A stretch of 64,000 nucleotides of DNA from a virus. The notes under the pieces are model-generated. The model searched no databases. It saw only the letters and a program-made list of their open reading frames with translations, and was not told where the DNA came from. The DNA lies in IMG/VR virus record IMGVR_UViG_3300021197_001521, positions 20,236 through 84,235 of that record; one strand, written 5' to 3'. Shown piece by piece: positions 16,701-25,804 of this stretch (positions within the stretch are counted from its first letter, which is position 1; each line of letters begins with the position of its first letter). The translations under genes were made by a program, and so were the position numbers.

Positions 16701-18702
16701 TGAAGATTATAATAACTCCGCATTCAGTTGGGACAATGGAGCTCTCAGAGTTAGTTTTAATCCTATAAATAAAGAGTGGGAATACAACTACAAACCAGAA
16801 TCTGCTGGTGGTTATTTTGACGTTAATTTGTGGTCTGGTAATGCCAAGGCGCTTGGAATTTATCCCGTTGATTCGCAACCGTTTGAAGAAAAGGGTAGAA
16901 TTTCTGCCTATGTTAGATTCCCGTATAGCGAATTCTTAGATTTTTCTAATATAGAACAAGATAGTATCTCTTTTGTTGCTAGAGATAGTATTGCTGCTTC
17001 TGGTTTTAACTCGCACTATTATGATCCTGCTTTAAAAGTCAGGAATAAAAAAATAGTAAGAGGTGTAGGAGGCGTAAAAGTTAAATTAGACACAGCATTT
17101 GATGACTTATCAGATTCCTATGTTTTTGTAAAATGTGAAATTGCTGAAAGATTTTATCACACACCTAGAGTTGTTAAAAGAAGAGTAAAGGTTTTTGGCG
17201 ATAGTGTTTACTCTCCAACGCTGGAGATGCTTAAAAAACGCCCCCTCGCCAACGAATTAAACGGCATACCTTTAGGTCCGGGAGACCCAGATCTTGAATA
17301 TTTTGAGCATAGGAGAAGAAATATTCACATAACAAGAGGGGATATCGCGGGTGGTCATATAGGCAGAGAAGTTGTAATAGACGATTTTCAAAGAAGTTTT
17401 AATGGGTCAGAACCGTTTAAGCAAGAGTTTCTTGACGAAGATGGTAATAAAAAAACACAAAACGCGCTTGGTCCTGCGGAGAAGTTTTTAGTAAGAAGAG
17501 AGTTTTTAAGCACAAATCACGTTTACAGTCTCATAACACTTCCCGGAGAAGTCACAAGAAAAGAAATAGTCGGCAAGTCTAGACAAAAAAGACTCGGTGG
17601 ATCATTCATTTCTTACTCTGAATGCGCAGTGCCAAGAGAGGTGTCTGGGTTAGGTGTACATGAAGACAAAAGCATAGTGGGTGGTAAAGAAGTACTGAGT
17701 TTAGAGATAGATAAAGACACCGGAGTGCCAATTAAGTCTTTCTCAAATCCAGAGGTAAGAATTAACTTTAACTCAAAACCTCCCGTTATTCCTGATATTG
17801 CGGTTTTACCTTTAATGTCTAACGAAAGATGCTATGGACCTTGGGTATCTGCTTCTAAGATAGATAGTAGTCCAAGTAGATATTCTGACATTGGAGGAAA
17901 AGTAGAATATATAAAAGATGAAAACTTGTCACCTTGGAGTTATGGCGGATATGGCGAACTTCAACAGGCAGGCATTTTAAAAGCTCAATTTTCAAACAGT
18001 TTACTTTTATTCGCAGAGAAAGGTTCGTTCACATTCCCCGGTGCGCCAGCAGGACTTACAATAGCAACACCTCTTATGAATGCAAGAGGACCACTTGTTA
18101 CTTCTATAAATGTTAACGTAGGTGACTCCGTAAAAACTACCGTTTCTATGGATTCTTTTTCTCCTAATTTTGGAAAACTAAAAAAACAACAAGAAGAATT
18201 CATTGCAGATCTTGCAAAAGAACGAAGAAGATTGATTGACGAAAGAAATAAAAGAATAAGAAATTTGGAGAACGATACTTCAGCTAAAACTAGAGCTAGA
18301 GTCCTAAGAAAAGGAGACAAAATAAAAGTAGATGTTGGACGCAATAAACTTGAAAAACAAAGTACTGCTCAAACAATTTTGTCTGCTACTTCTGTAAAGA
18401 CCAGCGGGAATACCAATGCTTTAACAGACGACATAACTACGATTACAGATAGCACTATAGGAAATGAGGAAGACTTAACTGTTAATTATTTCAACACTGC
18501 TTCGTTGACAGACAATCAACAATTTTTAAACTACAGTGCAGGACTACATGAAAACGCCAACGAGTACAATAAAATTATTAAAAATACCGCAGTAGAAAAT
18601 TTAAATAATTTCATAGTGCCATTTGATCATCAACCAGATAATCCAAACATGGCAAATTTTGATTATATAAGTAAATATTCTATAGACAGGAGGACCAACT
18701 AG
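13744..18702 (+). CDS. Large structural protein, possible baseplate hub or tail-spike platform
   Basis: A 1,652-residue protein. The N-terminal region (about 1-250) is beta-rich and has two Pro/Gly-rich PxGVYG and PQGIHG motifs, which resemble a PSGTYGE motif in the preceding small protein. The central part (about 650-900) is more helical and charged. A highly charged segment at about 1,479-1,540 (KKQQEEF...AKERRRLIDERNKRI) is a probable coiled coil, followed by a Ser/Thr-rich tail. No enzyme motif, signal peptide or membrane segment was seen. An AGGAATAAAAAATG context supports the start. The stop is 1 base before the next start. Hub, wedge or spike platform is inferred from size and neighbours. 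Confidence 0.6.
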   Translation: MEEHYGIVPPTGVYGKDWPSGITPTLPQGIHGELSKGGWSKDNEGFVQQTFLGASISNFNISAGFGSSSTTLSVSLVNDEHNKSDETGLGQGDDVYHNGREDSFIPPVVGSPVYFKFGKNHATLDQAYRRTYNLVYGTDKPTSITLEEETIKGPINSIPENYFLKEERPISQDEEEETVWEDQTPIKDPSYDFRGYNHFVFGGILANYTKDEGSSRTFSASIADPREILSNVQVILNDYQGTVFNNKNILNVYGFLEYDRSKALENQMDANAFSKNLITRDANGFLIGGLPNPLTGEPTADCYLFNPSPLRELVANDPILREIVNTDALIKNPCITGDDFSMIHNIFPVTGQGMSRRCDQGIPWYRVYQALKSMMYWTGYDLGFAPCEYTSAGFGGVVDFRGFNYVVDLSGLPLDKIPQMYFLDTDQTDLLSLIQDVCQAISHDYVVSLLPVLDSPRTRMLYQYNRSCVEEERFGDIVTGIIRVDAIDKTVQPQYGTVTKYIENLEENGALVETKNIGFETTNVTTDRFIAGHQEVSMYTFSSHKDSEFANYWDDPACWTLNDSLSDQIVPFYGFIDQNEEVVSVPKGNGPWKQIVLNAQGLDAFGVGNYYVTTELELRAAKISFENWSKFLAHYCFKYGELVKKGSADDCIKNVFDDRNVYGITYDKLFDYLVPDHLKSADANDLLKRTTSVITTPRCVWPSDRNYIFEFSDPASPCSPPYGYPLYWLRALNIGLNNAVALSVLGDFDAAIKAVAEANITIGGELDAKTSIDTVNFDFLLKGGYLNDGKLTNNEVLSYLVDLFEKRFGNRNYQNLIKDKDPDTGRAKKGAGIDAAYRRKVNIAIDIDNFAEKIRAGALKPNDQFLTGGKLKVLDNHLRFLKANGNIINKIQWLTERNEQNALKIYEFVKGVADKHLGKTYLVKMPKSSNLNYLGNKIVTETNKRYEGLGGFLDDGPYGFPPMPIEGRPYPFANQYRKTPKQIYLDEDYNNSAFSWDNGALRVSFNPINKEWEYNYKPESAGGYFDVNLWSGNAKALGIYPVDSQPFEEKGRISAYVRFPYSEFLDFSNIEQDSISFVARDSIAASGFNSHYYDPALKVRNKKIVRGVGGVKVKLDTAFDDLSDSYVFVKCEIAERFYHTPRVVKRRVKVFGDSVYSPTLEMLKKRPLANELNGIPLGPGDPDLEYFEHRRRNIHITRGDIAGGHIGREVVIDDFQRSFNGSEPFKQEFLDEDGNKKTQNALGPAEKFLVRREFLSTNHVYSLITLPGEVTRKEIVGKSRQKRLGGSFISYSECAVPREVSGLGVHEDKSIVGGKEVLSLEIDKDTGVPIKSFSNPEVRINFNSKPPVIPDIAVLPLMSNERCYGPWVSASKIDSSPSRYSDIGGKVEYIKDENLSPWSYGGYGELQQAGILKAQFSNSLLLFAEKGSFTFPGAPAGLTIATPLMNARGPLVTSINVNVGDSVKTTVSMDSFSPNFGKLKKQQEEFIADLAKERRRLIDERNKRIRNLENDTSAKTRARVLRKGDKIKVDVGRNKLEKQSTAQTILSATSVKTSGNTNALTDDITTITDSTIGNEEDLTVNYFNTASLTDNQQFLNYSAGLHENANEYNKIIKNTAVENLNNFIVPFDHQPDNPNMANFDYISKYSIDRRTN

Positions 18703-18703
18703 G

Positions 18704-21700
18704 ATGTCAGGATTTAACACAGAACCAGTACTTAAAGGTATACAAGGCACTAGACCTATAACGCCTGCGCATATATTTACTTCTGAATCTCCACTGATGG
18801 AAAGTTGGGGATTATGTTCGTTTACTAAAGATAATCTTGATTTTATCAGTAACTACGGTAATTTTCAGAAAATTTTTAATAAGGGGACAGTAGGAGATGT
18901 GCAAACAAATGTTACCTATAACTCTATCATTGATGACAACAAAGAAGAATACATAAATATTACCGTATGGAGAAACAAGGGTAGGAACGGCGAGTATATA
19001 AAATATGACAAACTAAGCGATTGGCAGTTTGAAGATACAGAGGGTGTTATTGGAGCAAAAGGCGCAATATACAAAGAGAAAGATCTAGAACTGGATGATT
19101 TTATAACAGAAGATGAAGAAGATGGAAGTACTCCAGCTATCAGGTCTAAAATATTTGCCCATATACTCATTGCATTAAACGCGCATATAAACACTCTTGA
19201 CGAAACCGAAGAGTTAGAAACTAAAGACAAGGTTAGAATTGAGTTTTTAACAGACATTATGTCCAGCAAAGAACGCTGTGTCAGTTGGAACCAAACAATT
19301 ATCTATTACGATGGAGTTGTTGTTTCCGCAGATCAACCTCCTAATCAAGACGGTTCAACTTCTAGCGGCGAGGATGAGCTGTCAGAGGGTGATTCTGAAG
19401 ATGGAAACGCCGATGAACTTGAAGACGGCGTTGGTCCCGACCAAGCGACTTCCGTGAGGGTCGAGTACACAAAAGAGCAAACTCACGAATGTGAAATAAA
19501 ACTTTATTTGTATTGCAGTAAAGATGGGGAAATTAAAGATAATAGATCAGTATGCTTAAAGAATTTAAATTTTACAAATCCCAGAAGCACATACGATTTT
19601 GGAGAGTTTCTAAAAAAAGAAGACGGCAAACTTTCTGATCTTCTTGACTCTGACAATCCTAACAATGACGTTGCTGCGCCTCTAGATTTACAGTATGTAG
19701 AATATCTTGGTAGGTGGGAGTCTGGTTCTGCTCAGATGATTGCTATGATATCAGAAGGTATCCCACCGGCAGAAACGATAGACATAGATTACATAGAGAA
19801 AAATCCTACAGAAAAACTACTAGATCATGAAACCGGTCAGCAAATTGTTTACGGTTCTGCAATTCCTATCCATATGCAAAACGGAAATCCTAAGCAGTGG
19901 TGTGCCACGTATGATAAAGTAGAAAGTATTAGGGAAACTGATGATTTTCAAAAATCTGCAATTAGAGTTCATAACTTATCTGACAAGGGGTTTGCAAGAG
20001 GTGAACTCGTAGTACTCAACCGGATAGAAGGTTTGTGGTTTCCAATTACGTCTGTTTCTTCCAGTGGTCTTGGTGGTCTTAAAAAGTTAGAACCAGCAGA
20101 TCCGCAATGGGAATTTATGTACTTGATGACTAGTGCAGACTTTCATTTCCAAACTGAGGAACACGAAAAATTAACACCGTTTGATTATGAAAAAGGGTTT
20201 TATAGAAATTATTATAAAGCTTTTAGTGACGCTAATTCAGCTATAGAAACTCAAAACCAGAACGTAAATCTTAATAGACACGCAGAATCGTTCGCAAAAT
20301 TCGCAAAGGTAAAAAATGAGTATTTCCAAATATCTTCATTTGATTTCGTTAATCCGAATTTAGGTGGACTTAGAAGTTCTACGCTAATTCAAAAAGATAC
20401 TACTCCAGTTTTAGACGAAGGTCACGCAATATCTAACACTATCTACGGAGAAGATCTAGACGGAACGACTTACGGAAATGGTGAAAAGTTAAAAACATAT
20501 CCTTTCTTTGGTTGCGTTTTTCCTGAAGGTCATTCGGCAGGTGCTTTTATAGATAAAATTCTTAATGCTGATACAAATCCAGCAGATTATGCTGATGTTA
20601 AAAACTATGGAAAACCTTATAGTGGATTTAACGCATACTCGCTAATGACAGAGGTGTATTACGGTGGCAATAAAGATCAGCTATCAGTTAATAATGATGT
20701 TAAAGCAGTCCAAGCTGGCGAAACCAAGCAGACATTAGGTCTGCTTTCCAATCTAGCAGATTCAAACTTTAAGCATGTGCCTGCCGATATTGCTACGAAT
20801 GCGGGTCCAAATGGTAGGTGGGGAAGACCTATAGAATGGGTAGGATATTTTGATTTATTGGATGGTGATATTTATCAGACCCCTAAAGAACACACTAGTT
20901 GCGACACCTTTCTTTCTAAGATACAGACTGATGACGGCAAAAGTACAGTTCCGTTAAGAGGTAGTTTTTTATATGTAAAAGGTCAAGCAGAAGATACTCC
21001 TGCAAGTGGCTATGATAATTACTGGTATGATATACAACCTCTAAATCATTATAGCATTCAGTTTAGACCGCTTTCCAGAGAACTTTATTCGTCTTTTGAG
21101 GGGTATGATGATAATGGCGATGGCGGTTACAACTGGACTGCAAAAGGATTGAAAAATGATGGTGTAGGAAGAGGTGACGTTTCTTACAGAATATATCAAG
21201 CTATAGAAGGTTTTATAGGTCCACTGTCTAAAACTTCTTGGCACAGAAATCTTGCTCACTTGCAAAATAACTTTATTTCAAAAAGTACACCTGATGGTCT
21301 TATAGGAAATTACGGTCTTAAATATTCTTCAGACTTGGTTTATAATACGCCATTTGGATCAGATAATAGATTATTTAATCTTCCTGCAAACGTTGACGGC
21401 ACTGACGATGGTTATCCGTTTAAGCACTGGGATTCCGACTGGATGAAAAAAGACGGAGTAACAATGAGACCGGGAGGCGCAATTGGTATCATTGGCGCAG
21501 TAAAAACTGTACGATCAAGAGACACTATAGCATTTTCTACAGATAATACAATAGGTTTGGGCGACCATTTAGTTGTTACGACACCACTAGAGTATGGTTC
21601 TACAATGAAAAATGGCGATATCGACGATCAACTAACAACGGCTTTGTATGCTAGGGTTTACCAACACCATCCTAGACATCTTACTTGGTACGACCCAAGA

Positions 21701-23086
21701 TTTATGGTTGTTCATCACTTTAATCCGGGCGACGGAAGGACTAGTAGTACTAGAAAACACGTTAAATTTAGACTAGAGCAAGAAAATGCCAGCACATTGT
21801 TTGAAGATGGTATAGATAGGTTTAAAACACAAGAAAACGGTATGTTTAAGTATTATGCAACACATGAAAGTGGGGTTATTTTTGAAGATGAACACCCAAC
21901 TTTAACGAGTCTTACGCAAGACTACGATCCTATAGCAAGCGGATATTTTTTAGTAGATAAAATTGAATACGGGGTTGATTTTAGAATTCCTACTGATTGG
22001 ACCAAAAATAACATTCCTGTGGGCAACAAGAGGGTATTTAGTGATTCTACTACAAATTTAACCACTAAACTAAGTTCAGTAGTTGGTACTACTGTTGAAC
22101 AAATGAGAGAGGTTGATCATTGGAACGTAAACAATAACAGGCGATCTAAACTTTTGCCTTATAGTTATAGGTTTAAGACTATAGGAATAAGTAAATCAAA
22201 AGGTGTTCAATTTAGTCAAAATGACGGAAAAGTAAATCTTTCTGCTAATAACACTGCGGTTGTTAATAAAGGGTCGGGTTACAAAGTAGGAGATAAATTT
22301 GAAGTCATTGGAGGGGTTGGTTTCGCTACAGTGTTTACTGTAACAAGCGTTGGGACGGAAGAGGTTGACGGGCAAACTCTTGAGGATGTAATCACTGGTA
22401 TTTCCATAGCAGAAGATGACGAAACGGGCATGAGATACGAACCACAAGACTTCGTTGCTGTTTTAAAAGAACAAGATGGCGCTTTTGTGGAAAACGAAAT
22501 ATTATGGGATGACGATAACACACCGTCTAGTAGTCTTAGTCTTCAACCGCTTCCTGACGCTGGTGTTACGGGAACCGGTTTTGAAGCATATGTATTTTAC
22601 GGAGAAGTGGTTTTAACAACAGAATTGACAGATATAAAACCGCTAGAGGCTCTTGATAGCACTGGTCCTATTAAATTAACACCAAACATCCCCAGAAACG
22701 ACCCAAATAGAAATCAGGATCAAATCATTACACCGGTAGGAAACAGTTATCAAATATTGAATACGCATTTTGATCATAAATATGACATATTCTTGAGATA
22801 TCATAATGATATATCTCACGTTGCTATGAATGACGTAAATCCACCAAATGCTTCAGAACAGCAAGTAACCCTAACGGTTGGTGTAAATCTTGGTCAAGCT
22901 CCTACTTCAAGTGCTTCTGACCAACTTGGTATGTCGTTTGACTCAAGTGATAATGCTGCTGGAGGTCTACTGGGAGATATGGGTAACGACCCATTCTCCG
23001 ATTTTGACGGAGACTCAGCGGCAGACGGCGCTGGATCATTCCTCGGATTTGGCGGTGGAGTTGGAGGTAACTCCGCTTTTAGATAA
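18704..23086 (+). CDS. Large structural protein with acidic linker and Gly/Asp-rich tail
   Basis: A 1,460-residue protein. An acidic, low-complexity linker at about residues 211-246 (Glu/Asp/Ser/Gly) separates an N-terminal domain from a long beta-rich body. Near residue 1,190 there is a GSGYKVGDKFEV segment, a type of short beta motif seen in phage fibre and tail proteins. The last 60 residues are Gly/Ser/Asp-rich (LLGDMGNDPFSDFDGD) and probably flexible. AGGAGG lies about 10 bases upstream of the ATG and supports the start. I do not recognise an enzyme domain. Virion tail or fibre component is inferred. Confidence 0.6.
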   Translation: MSGFNTEPVLKGIQGTRPITPAHIFTSESPLMESWGLCSFTKDNLDFISNYGNFQKIFNKGTVGDVQTNVTYNSIIDDNKEEYINITVWRNKGRNGEYIKYDKLSDWQFEDTEGVIGAKGAIYKEKDLELDDFITEDEEDGSTPAIRSKIFAHILIALNAHINTLDETEELETKDKVRIEFLTDIMSSKERCVSWNQTIIYYDGVVVSADQPPNQDGSTSSGEDELSEGDSEDGNADELEDGVGPDQATSVRVEYTKEQTHECEIKLYLYCSKDGEIKDNRSVCLKNLNFTNPRSTYDFGEFLKKEDGKLSDLLDSDNPNNDVAAPLDLQYVEYLGRWESGSAQMIAMISEGIPPAETIDIDYIEKNPTEKLLDHETGQQIVYGSAIPIHMQNGNPKQWCATYDKVESIRETDDFQKSAIRVHNLSDKGFARGELVVLNRIEGLWFPITSVSSSGLGGLKKLEPADPQWEFMYLMTSADFHFQTEEHEKLTPFDYEKGFYRNYYKAFSDANSAIETQNQNVNLNRHAESFAKFAKVKNEYFQISSFDFVNPNLGGLRSSTLIQKDTTPVLDEGHAISNTIYGEDLDGTTYGNGEKLKTYPFFGCVFPEGHSAGAFIDKILNADTNPADYADVKNYGKPYSGFNAYSLMTEVYYGGNKDQLSVNNDVKAVQAGETKQTLGLLSNLADSNFKHVPADIATNAGPNGRWGRPIEWVGYFDLLDGDIYQTPKEHTSCDTFLSKIQTDDGKSTVPLRGSFLYVKGQAEDTPASGYDNYWYDIQPLNHYSIQFRPLSRELYSSFEGYDDNGDGGYNWTAKGLKNDGVGRGDVSYRIYQAIEGFIGPLSKTSWHRNLAHLQNNFISKSTPDGLIGNYGLKYSSDLVYNTPFGSDNRLFNLPANVDGTDDGYPFKHWDSDWMKKDGVTMRPGGAIGIIGAVKTVRSRDTIAFSTDNTIGLGDHLVVTTPLEYGSTMKNGDIDDQLTTALYARVYQHHPRHLTWYDPRFMVVHHFNPGDGRTSSTRKHVKFRLEQENASTLFEDGIDRFKTQENGMFKYYATHESGVIFEDEHPTLTSLTQDYDPIASGYFLVDKIEYGVDFRIPTDWTKNNIPVGNKRVFSDSTTNLTTKLSSVVGTTVEQMREVDHWNVNNNRRSKLLPYSYRFKTIGISKSKGVQFSQNDGKVNLSANNTAVVNKGSGYKVGDKFEVIGGVGFATVFTVTSVGTEEVDGQTLEDVITGISIAEDDETGMRYEPQDFVAVLKEQDGAFVENEILWDDDNTPSSSLSLQPLPDAGVTGTGFEAYVFYGEVVLTTELTDIKPLEALDSTGPIKLTPNIPRNDPNRNQDQIITPVGNSYQILNTHFDHKYDIFLRYHNDISHVAMNDVNPPNASEQQVTLTVGVNLGQAPTSSASDQLGMSFDSSDNAAGGLLGDMGNDPFSDFDGDSAADGAGSFLGFGGGVGGNSAFR

Positions 23087-23101
23087 AATAACTTTTTCGT
23101 G

Positions 23102-23107
23102 TATAAT
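23102..23107 (+). promoter_or_regulatory. Possible -10 element (TATAAT) before the last + strand gene
   Basis: The 52-base gap before the 244-residue gene contains TATAAT preceded by GTG, but no convincing -35 at 15-18 bases upstream. It could be a sigma70-like or phage late promoter giving this gene extra expression, or a chance match in AT-rich DNA. Confidence 0.3.
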
Positions 23108-23138
23108 ATAACAGATATTCTTCACAGGAGATAAAACA

Positions 23139-23873
23139 ATGGCGACTATAACATTTCATTCTAATAATTTTGCAGGAAACGCATTAGATCTAATTGACCA
23201 TAATGCCGGTTCAGGTATTGGGTTTTTTGGGGATAGTATCGGTCTTTCTGTGCCAATTACTACGTATCAAAACAGTACATATGTCACTAATTCCAACGGA
23301 ACTAGTACAGATGGTCAAAAATTGAGCAACACAAAGTACGCCAGCACTAGTGGTGCATTCCACAATAACAGTGCTACAGAATCAGATCTTAGAGCAATGC
23401 CTAACTATTGGGCTCCTCTTAATGTGAGATTTACTCATACTGATGCCGTTGCTACTCAGAATGCTCAAATGAGAATATTTAACAGGTCCGACATTGATGT
23501 TCATGCTACAGATGTTGTGACCAAGGTTTACGAGGTTCGTCACCCAAATCCAGACGATGGTCATGATACAGCAGGTTCTACCTATGCGCTAGACCATAGA
23601 GGAGTCGATTTTGGTGCTAGTGCGCATACTTGGAAGGAATTTGACCCCGCAGATTCAATGTCTGCTCTGGTTTGCACTTCAAGTCCCGGTCCTAGTGGAA
23701 ATAATGGCAACAGTACAGATGCCGGTAGAACCAAAGGCAACAACTGGACAAGCACCTCTGGAACAGCACTTAGAAGTATGCAGCACGATTGGTATCTAGC
23801 ACTTAGTGCTAGTCCTGTGACAATTGGAAGTAAAACAGACTTTGGTCTTTATTTTACTCTAGAATATCTATAA
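23139..23873 (+). CDS. Small structural-type protein at the end of the + strand block
   Basis: A 244-residue protein with a strong ribosome binding site (AGGAG, 8 bases before ATG). The sequence is beta-type, Ser/Thr/Gly/Asn-rich and acidic, without membrane segments, signal peptide or enzyme motifs; it ends in a hydrophobic beta strand (FGLYFTLEYL). Unlike the rest of the block it has its own 52-base leader with a TATAAT, and it is followed directly by a terminator, so it may be expressed separately and at higher level. A minor virion, decoration or fibre-tip protein is a guess from composition and position. Confidence 0.55.
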   Translation: MATITFHSNNFAGNALDLIDHNAGSGIGFFGDSIGLSVPITTYQNSTYVTNSNGTSTDGQKLSNTKYASTSGAFHNNSATESDLRAMPNYWAPLNVRFTHTDAVATQNAQMRIFNRSDIDVHATDVVTKVYEVRHPNPDDGHDTAGSTYALDHRGVDFGASAHTWKEFDPADSMSALVCTSSPGPSGNNGNSTDAGRTKGNNWTSTSGTALRSMQHDWYLALSASPVTIGSKTDFGLYFTLEYL

Positions 23874-23876
23874 AAA

Positions 23877-23898
23877 AGAGTCGCCTTTCGACGACTCT
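23877..23898 (-). terminator. Rho-independent terminator of the - strand block
   Basis: On the - strand a 7-bp stem (AGAGTCG/CGACTCT) with an 8-base loop is followed by five T residues (+ strand 23,872-23,876). It lies 34 bases past the stop of the last - strand gene and ends the whole leftward unit. Confidence 0.75.
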
Positions 23899-23905
23899 CT
23901 AACTA

Positions 23906-23936
23906 GGTCAGTAGTGGTGTGCTACTGGCCTTTATT
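23906..23936 (+). terminator. Rho-independent terminator of the + strand structural block
   Basis: A 9-bp stem, GGTCAGTAG/CTACTGGCC with one G-T pair, and a 7-base loop are followed by TTTATT. It lies 32 bases after the stop of the last structural gene. With the neighbouring hairpin it insulates two converging transcription units. Confidence 0.7.
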
Positions 23937-24267
23937 CATTTTGACCTGTCTTGGCATTCCACTTGACCCAACCACGGTCAGGCAACCAGTTGCCGTCTGC
24001 GTCCTTGCGTTTCGGAAATAGGGTTCCACCCTTCTTGTTTACTCCAAACGCCAGACGAGCGCCACAGTCTGCGCATCTAAGTTCGTAATATTCGTTTTCG
24101 TCTACGGTTCTTACCACAAACTTAACATTATCACTTCCGCATTTACCGCAAACCGTTTCCTCAAAAACTTCCTGAAACTTTGCGATTTCTGCAAAGATTG
24201 ACTTTTGATCATCCCCAGTAAGCTCTACGTTAAGACGACCATTTCTTGTTTGATATACTACCTTCAT
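23932..24267 (-). CDS. Zn-ribbon protein coupled to a possible annealing protein
   Basis: The chosen ATG at 24,267 overlaps the upstream stop (ATGA) and has GGAG 6 bases ahead; an upstream TTG at 24,279 is less likely. The product has 111 residues. Two CxxC pairs (CGKC and CADC, about 27 residues apart) form a probable zinc ribbon, and Lys/Arg/Trp-rich sequence follows at the C-terminus. I do not know a named family. Tight coupling to the preceding gene, a possible single-strand annealing protein, suggests a DNA-binding partner or recombination accessory protein. It is the last gene before the terminator. Confidence 0.7.
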   Translation of the reverse strand: MKVVYQTRNGRLNVELTGDDQKSIFAEIAKFQEVFEETVCGKCGSDNVKFVVRTVDENEYYELRCADCGARLAFGVNKKGGTLFPKRKDADGNWLPDRGWVKWNAKTGQNE

Positions 24268-25028
24268 GCGCTTCTCCAATCTTGTTGATAACCAGTAATT
24301 GAACTAGGGATTGCCCCTTTGTTTTGTTGATATTCATTGAGTTTCTCAATAGCATCACTTGCTTGCTTTTTATCAATCTTCTTTGACACAGAGAGATTGA
24401 ATACTTCCTTAAACAATTTTGCTGGATTGATATCCAGTTGTTTAGATTTACCGTCTACGAACCGTTCTTGGTTCTCTGTCATTCTACCTGCTGATTGATA
24501 TTCTCCTTGTGTGCTTTGTATCGCGTTAGTTTGACTAATACTCTTGACAATCTCTGCCGTGTTCTTTTTAGTAATCTCTTCTGCTGCAACAACTCGCAAT
24601 CTAAGCGACTTTCTGAGAGCGCGACCTTCCGCCCTAGTTGCTGCTGTAGCAGTGTTAAAAGCGCAAAATGTGTCGTCTGTGTTGCCTTCCCAGCAATCAG
24701 CAACGTCACTAAAAGTAGAACCGTTCTCGAATACAATTTCCCAGATAACTGTAGCTCTACCTACACCATTATCATCTTGAGGTGGAAACACTTTTACAGG
24801 GCGACTTACCATAATGTTACCAAATAACAACTCTGCAACACGACGAAGACCGTGACAAAGTGGGCGACCGTCATACATCTCTGACTTATCAAACAGACTT
24901 AGAACATAATCGTTCCATTCTGGATCAGTAGTTTTTGGTCTATCTTCTTGAATAACATCTACAACGCCAGTGTCGGTATTGGAAGGCGTAGCGAGTTCAA
25001 CATTTTCAAACAAATCATTATTACTCAT
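24264..25028 (-). CDS. Possible Rad52-like single-strand annealing protein
   Basis: A 254-residue protein. Residues about 30-155 form a compact domain with GLRRVAELLFG, then a beta region ending in ADCWEGN, then TRAEGRALRKSLRLR. A (T/K)xAEGRALRK motif is typical of some phage annealing proteins with a Rad52-like fold. After a Ser/Gln-rich linker, about 185-245 form a small helical domain (TENQERFVD...KKIDKKQASDAIEKL) like the C-terminal helical domains of phage recombination proteins. It is coupled to a Zn-ribbon gene (ATGA). The phage also has a RecA-type protein, so this would be a second recombination route. Function is inferred; family identity needs a profile search. Confidence 0.5.
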   Translation of the reverse strand: MSNNDLFENVELATPSNTDTGVVDVIQEDRPKTTDPEWNDYVLSLFDKSEMYDGRPLCHGLRRVAELLFGNIMVSRPVKVFPPQDDNGVGRATVIWEIVFENGSTFSDVADCWEGNTDDTFCAFNTATAATRAEGRALRKSLRLRVVAAEEITKKNTAEIVKSISQTNAIQSTQGEYQSAGRMTENQERFVDGKSKQLDINPAKLFKEVFNLSVSKKIDKKQASDAIEKLNEYQQNKGAIPSSITGYQQDWRSA

Positions 25029-25804
25029 AATTCAACCTCTATAAATCTTTTAGTCTTTGGTGGAAATTCTACCTTAATTCTGCTTAAAATGGATATAATA
25101 TCAGATGCTAGTTTCTCCTTCTTGTTTAAATTAAGTGAATTCATTGCCTTCACTCTTATTATAGCATACCCTCTACTTAAAATCAACCCACTTTTATGTA
25201 AATCTGCTTTTATTTGTTTTTGAAGTTTCTCTTCACCCCAAATAGGTAAAAAGTGCGAAGGTCCGTCTACCTCAATAATAGTTTTTAATTCTGGCAAGTA
25301 TATGTCGATCTCTAGTTTCTCTGTAGGAATTAGGGTTTTATTATGGAAATCTACCTTGTGACCCTCTTCCCTCAATTTTTCTACTACAAACTTTTCTAGT
25401 TTTGATCCTTCTTTTCCTGCTTTTCTAATTGCTTCTATTGCAAGTTTTGACATTCTGTCTTTTTGCTCTAGATCCATTTCTTGCCATCGCTTTTTTGCCT
25501 GATCTATTCTATGCTCTCGCTGCTCTTTAGACATATCTCCCCAGTGAGTAACCATACCCTTGCTTATATTTAATTTCTCTTGGTCAGACCTTTTTTTACC
25601 CGCAGTGGGATGATAGCTTCTGCCGTTTTTGAGTGCGTTCTTTTGTGCTTCACTTTTGGTTTTTAATTCAAACCCATGCTTAATCAAAGTTCTACGAACC
25701 TTGTTTGGATATGTGTCTAGATGTTTTGCAATCTCATATGTACTCTTATCTTCTTCAGTGTACATCTCGATTACTTTTTGGTCAAACTGCTTGGTTTTGT
25801 TCAT
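25025..25804 (-). CDS. Free-standing homing-type endonuclease (EDxHD/Vsr-like PD-(D/E)xK)
   Basis: A 259-residue protein. The N-terminus (about 1-50) looks like a helix-turn-helix (KSTYEIAKHLDTYPNKVRRTL). Next comes a Lys/Arg/Gln-rich helical stretch of the kind homing enzymes use for DNA contacts (about 50-130). The C-terminal nuclease domain contains KLEIDIYLPELKTIIEVDGP followed by SHF, with acidic residues and His as in the EDxHD/DUF559-like group. It lies between the glycan cluster and the possible annealing gene and overlaps both neighbours by a few bases. It is probably a mobile gene. A repair-nuclease role is the alternative. Confidence 0.65.
   Translation of the reverse strand: MNKTKQFDQKVIEMYTEEDKSTYEIAKHLDTYPNKVRRTLIKHGFELKTKSEAQKNALKNGRSYHPTAGKKRSDQEKLNISKGMVTHWGDMSKEQREHRIDQAKKRWQEMDLEQKDRMSKLAIEAIRKAGKEGSKLEKFVVEKLREEGHKVDFHNKTLIPTEKLEIDIYLPELKTIIEVDGPSHFLPIWGEEKLQKQIKADLHKSGLILSRGYAIIRVKAMNSLNLNKKEKLASDIISILSRIKVEFPPKTKRFIEVEL

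Noticed and set aside
24495-24827. 110-codon + strand frame over the candidate annealing gene
   Set aside because: Antisense to a gene with a clear motif and coupled neighbour; Cys/Phe-rich shadow composition.
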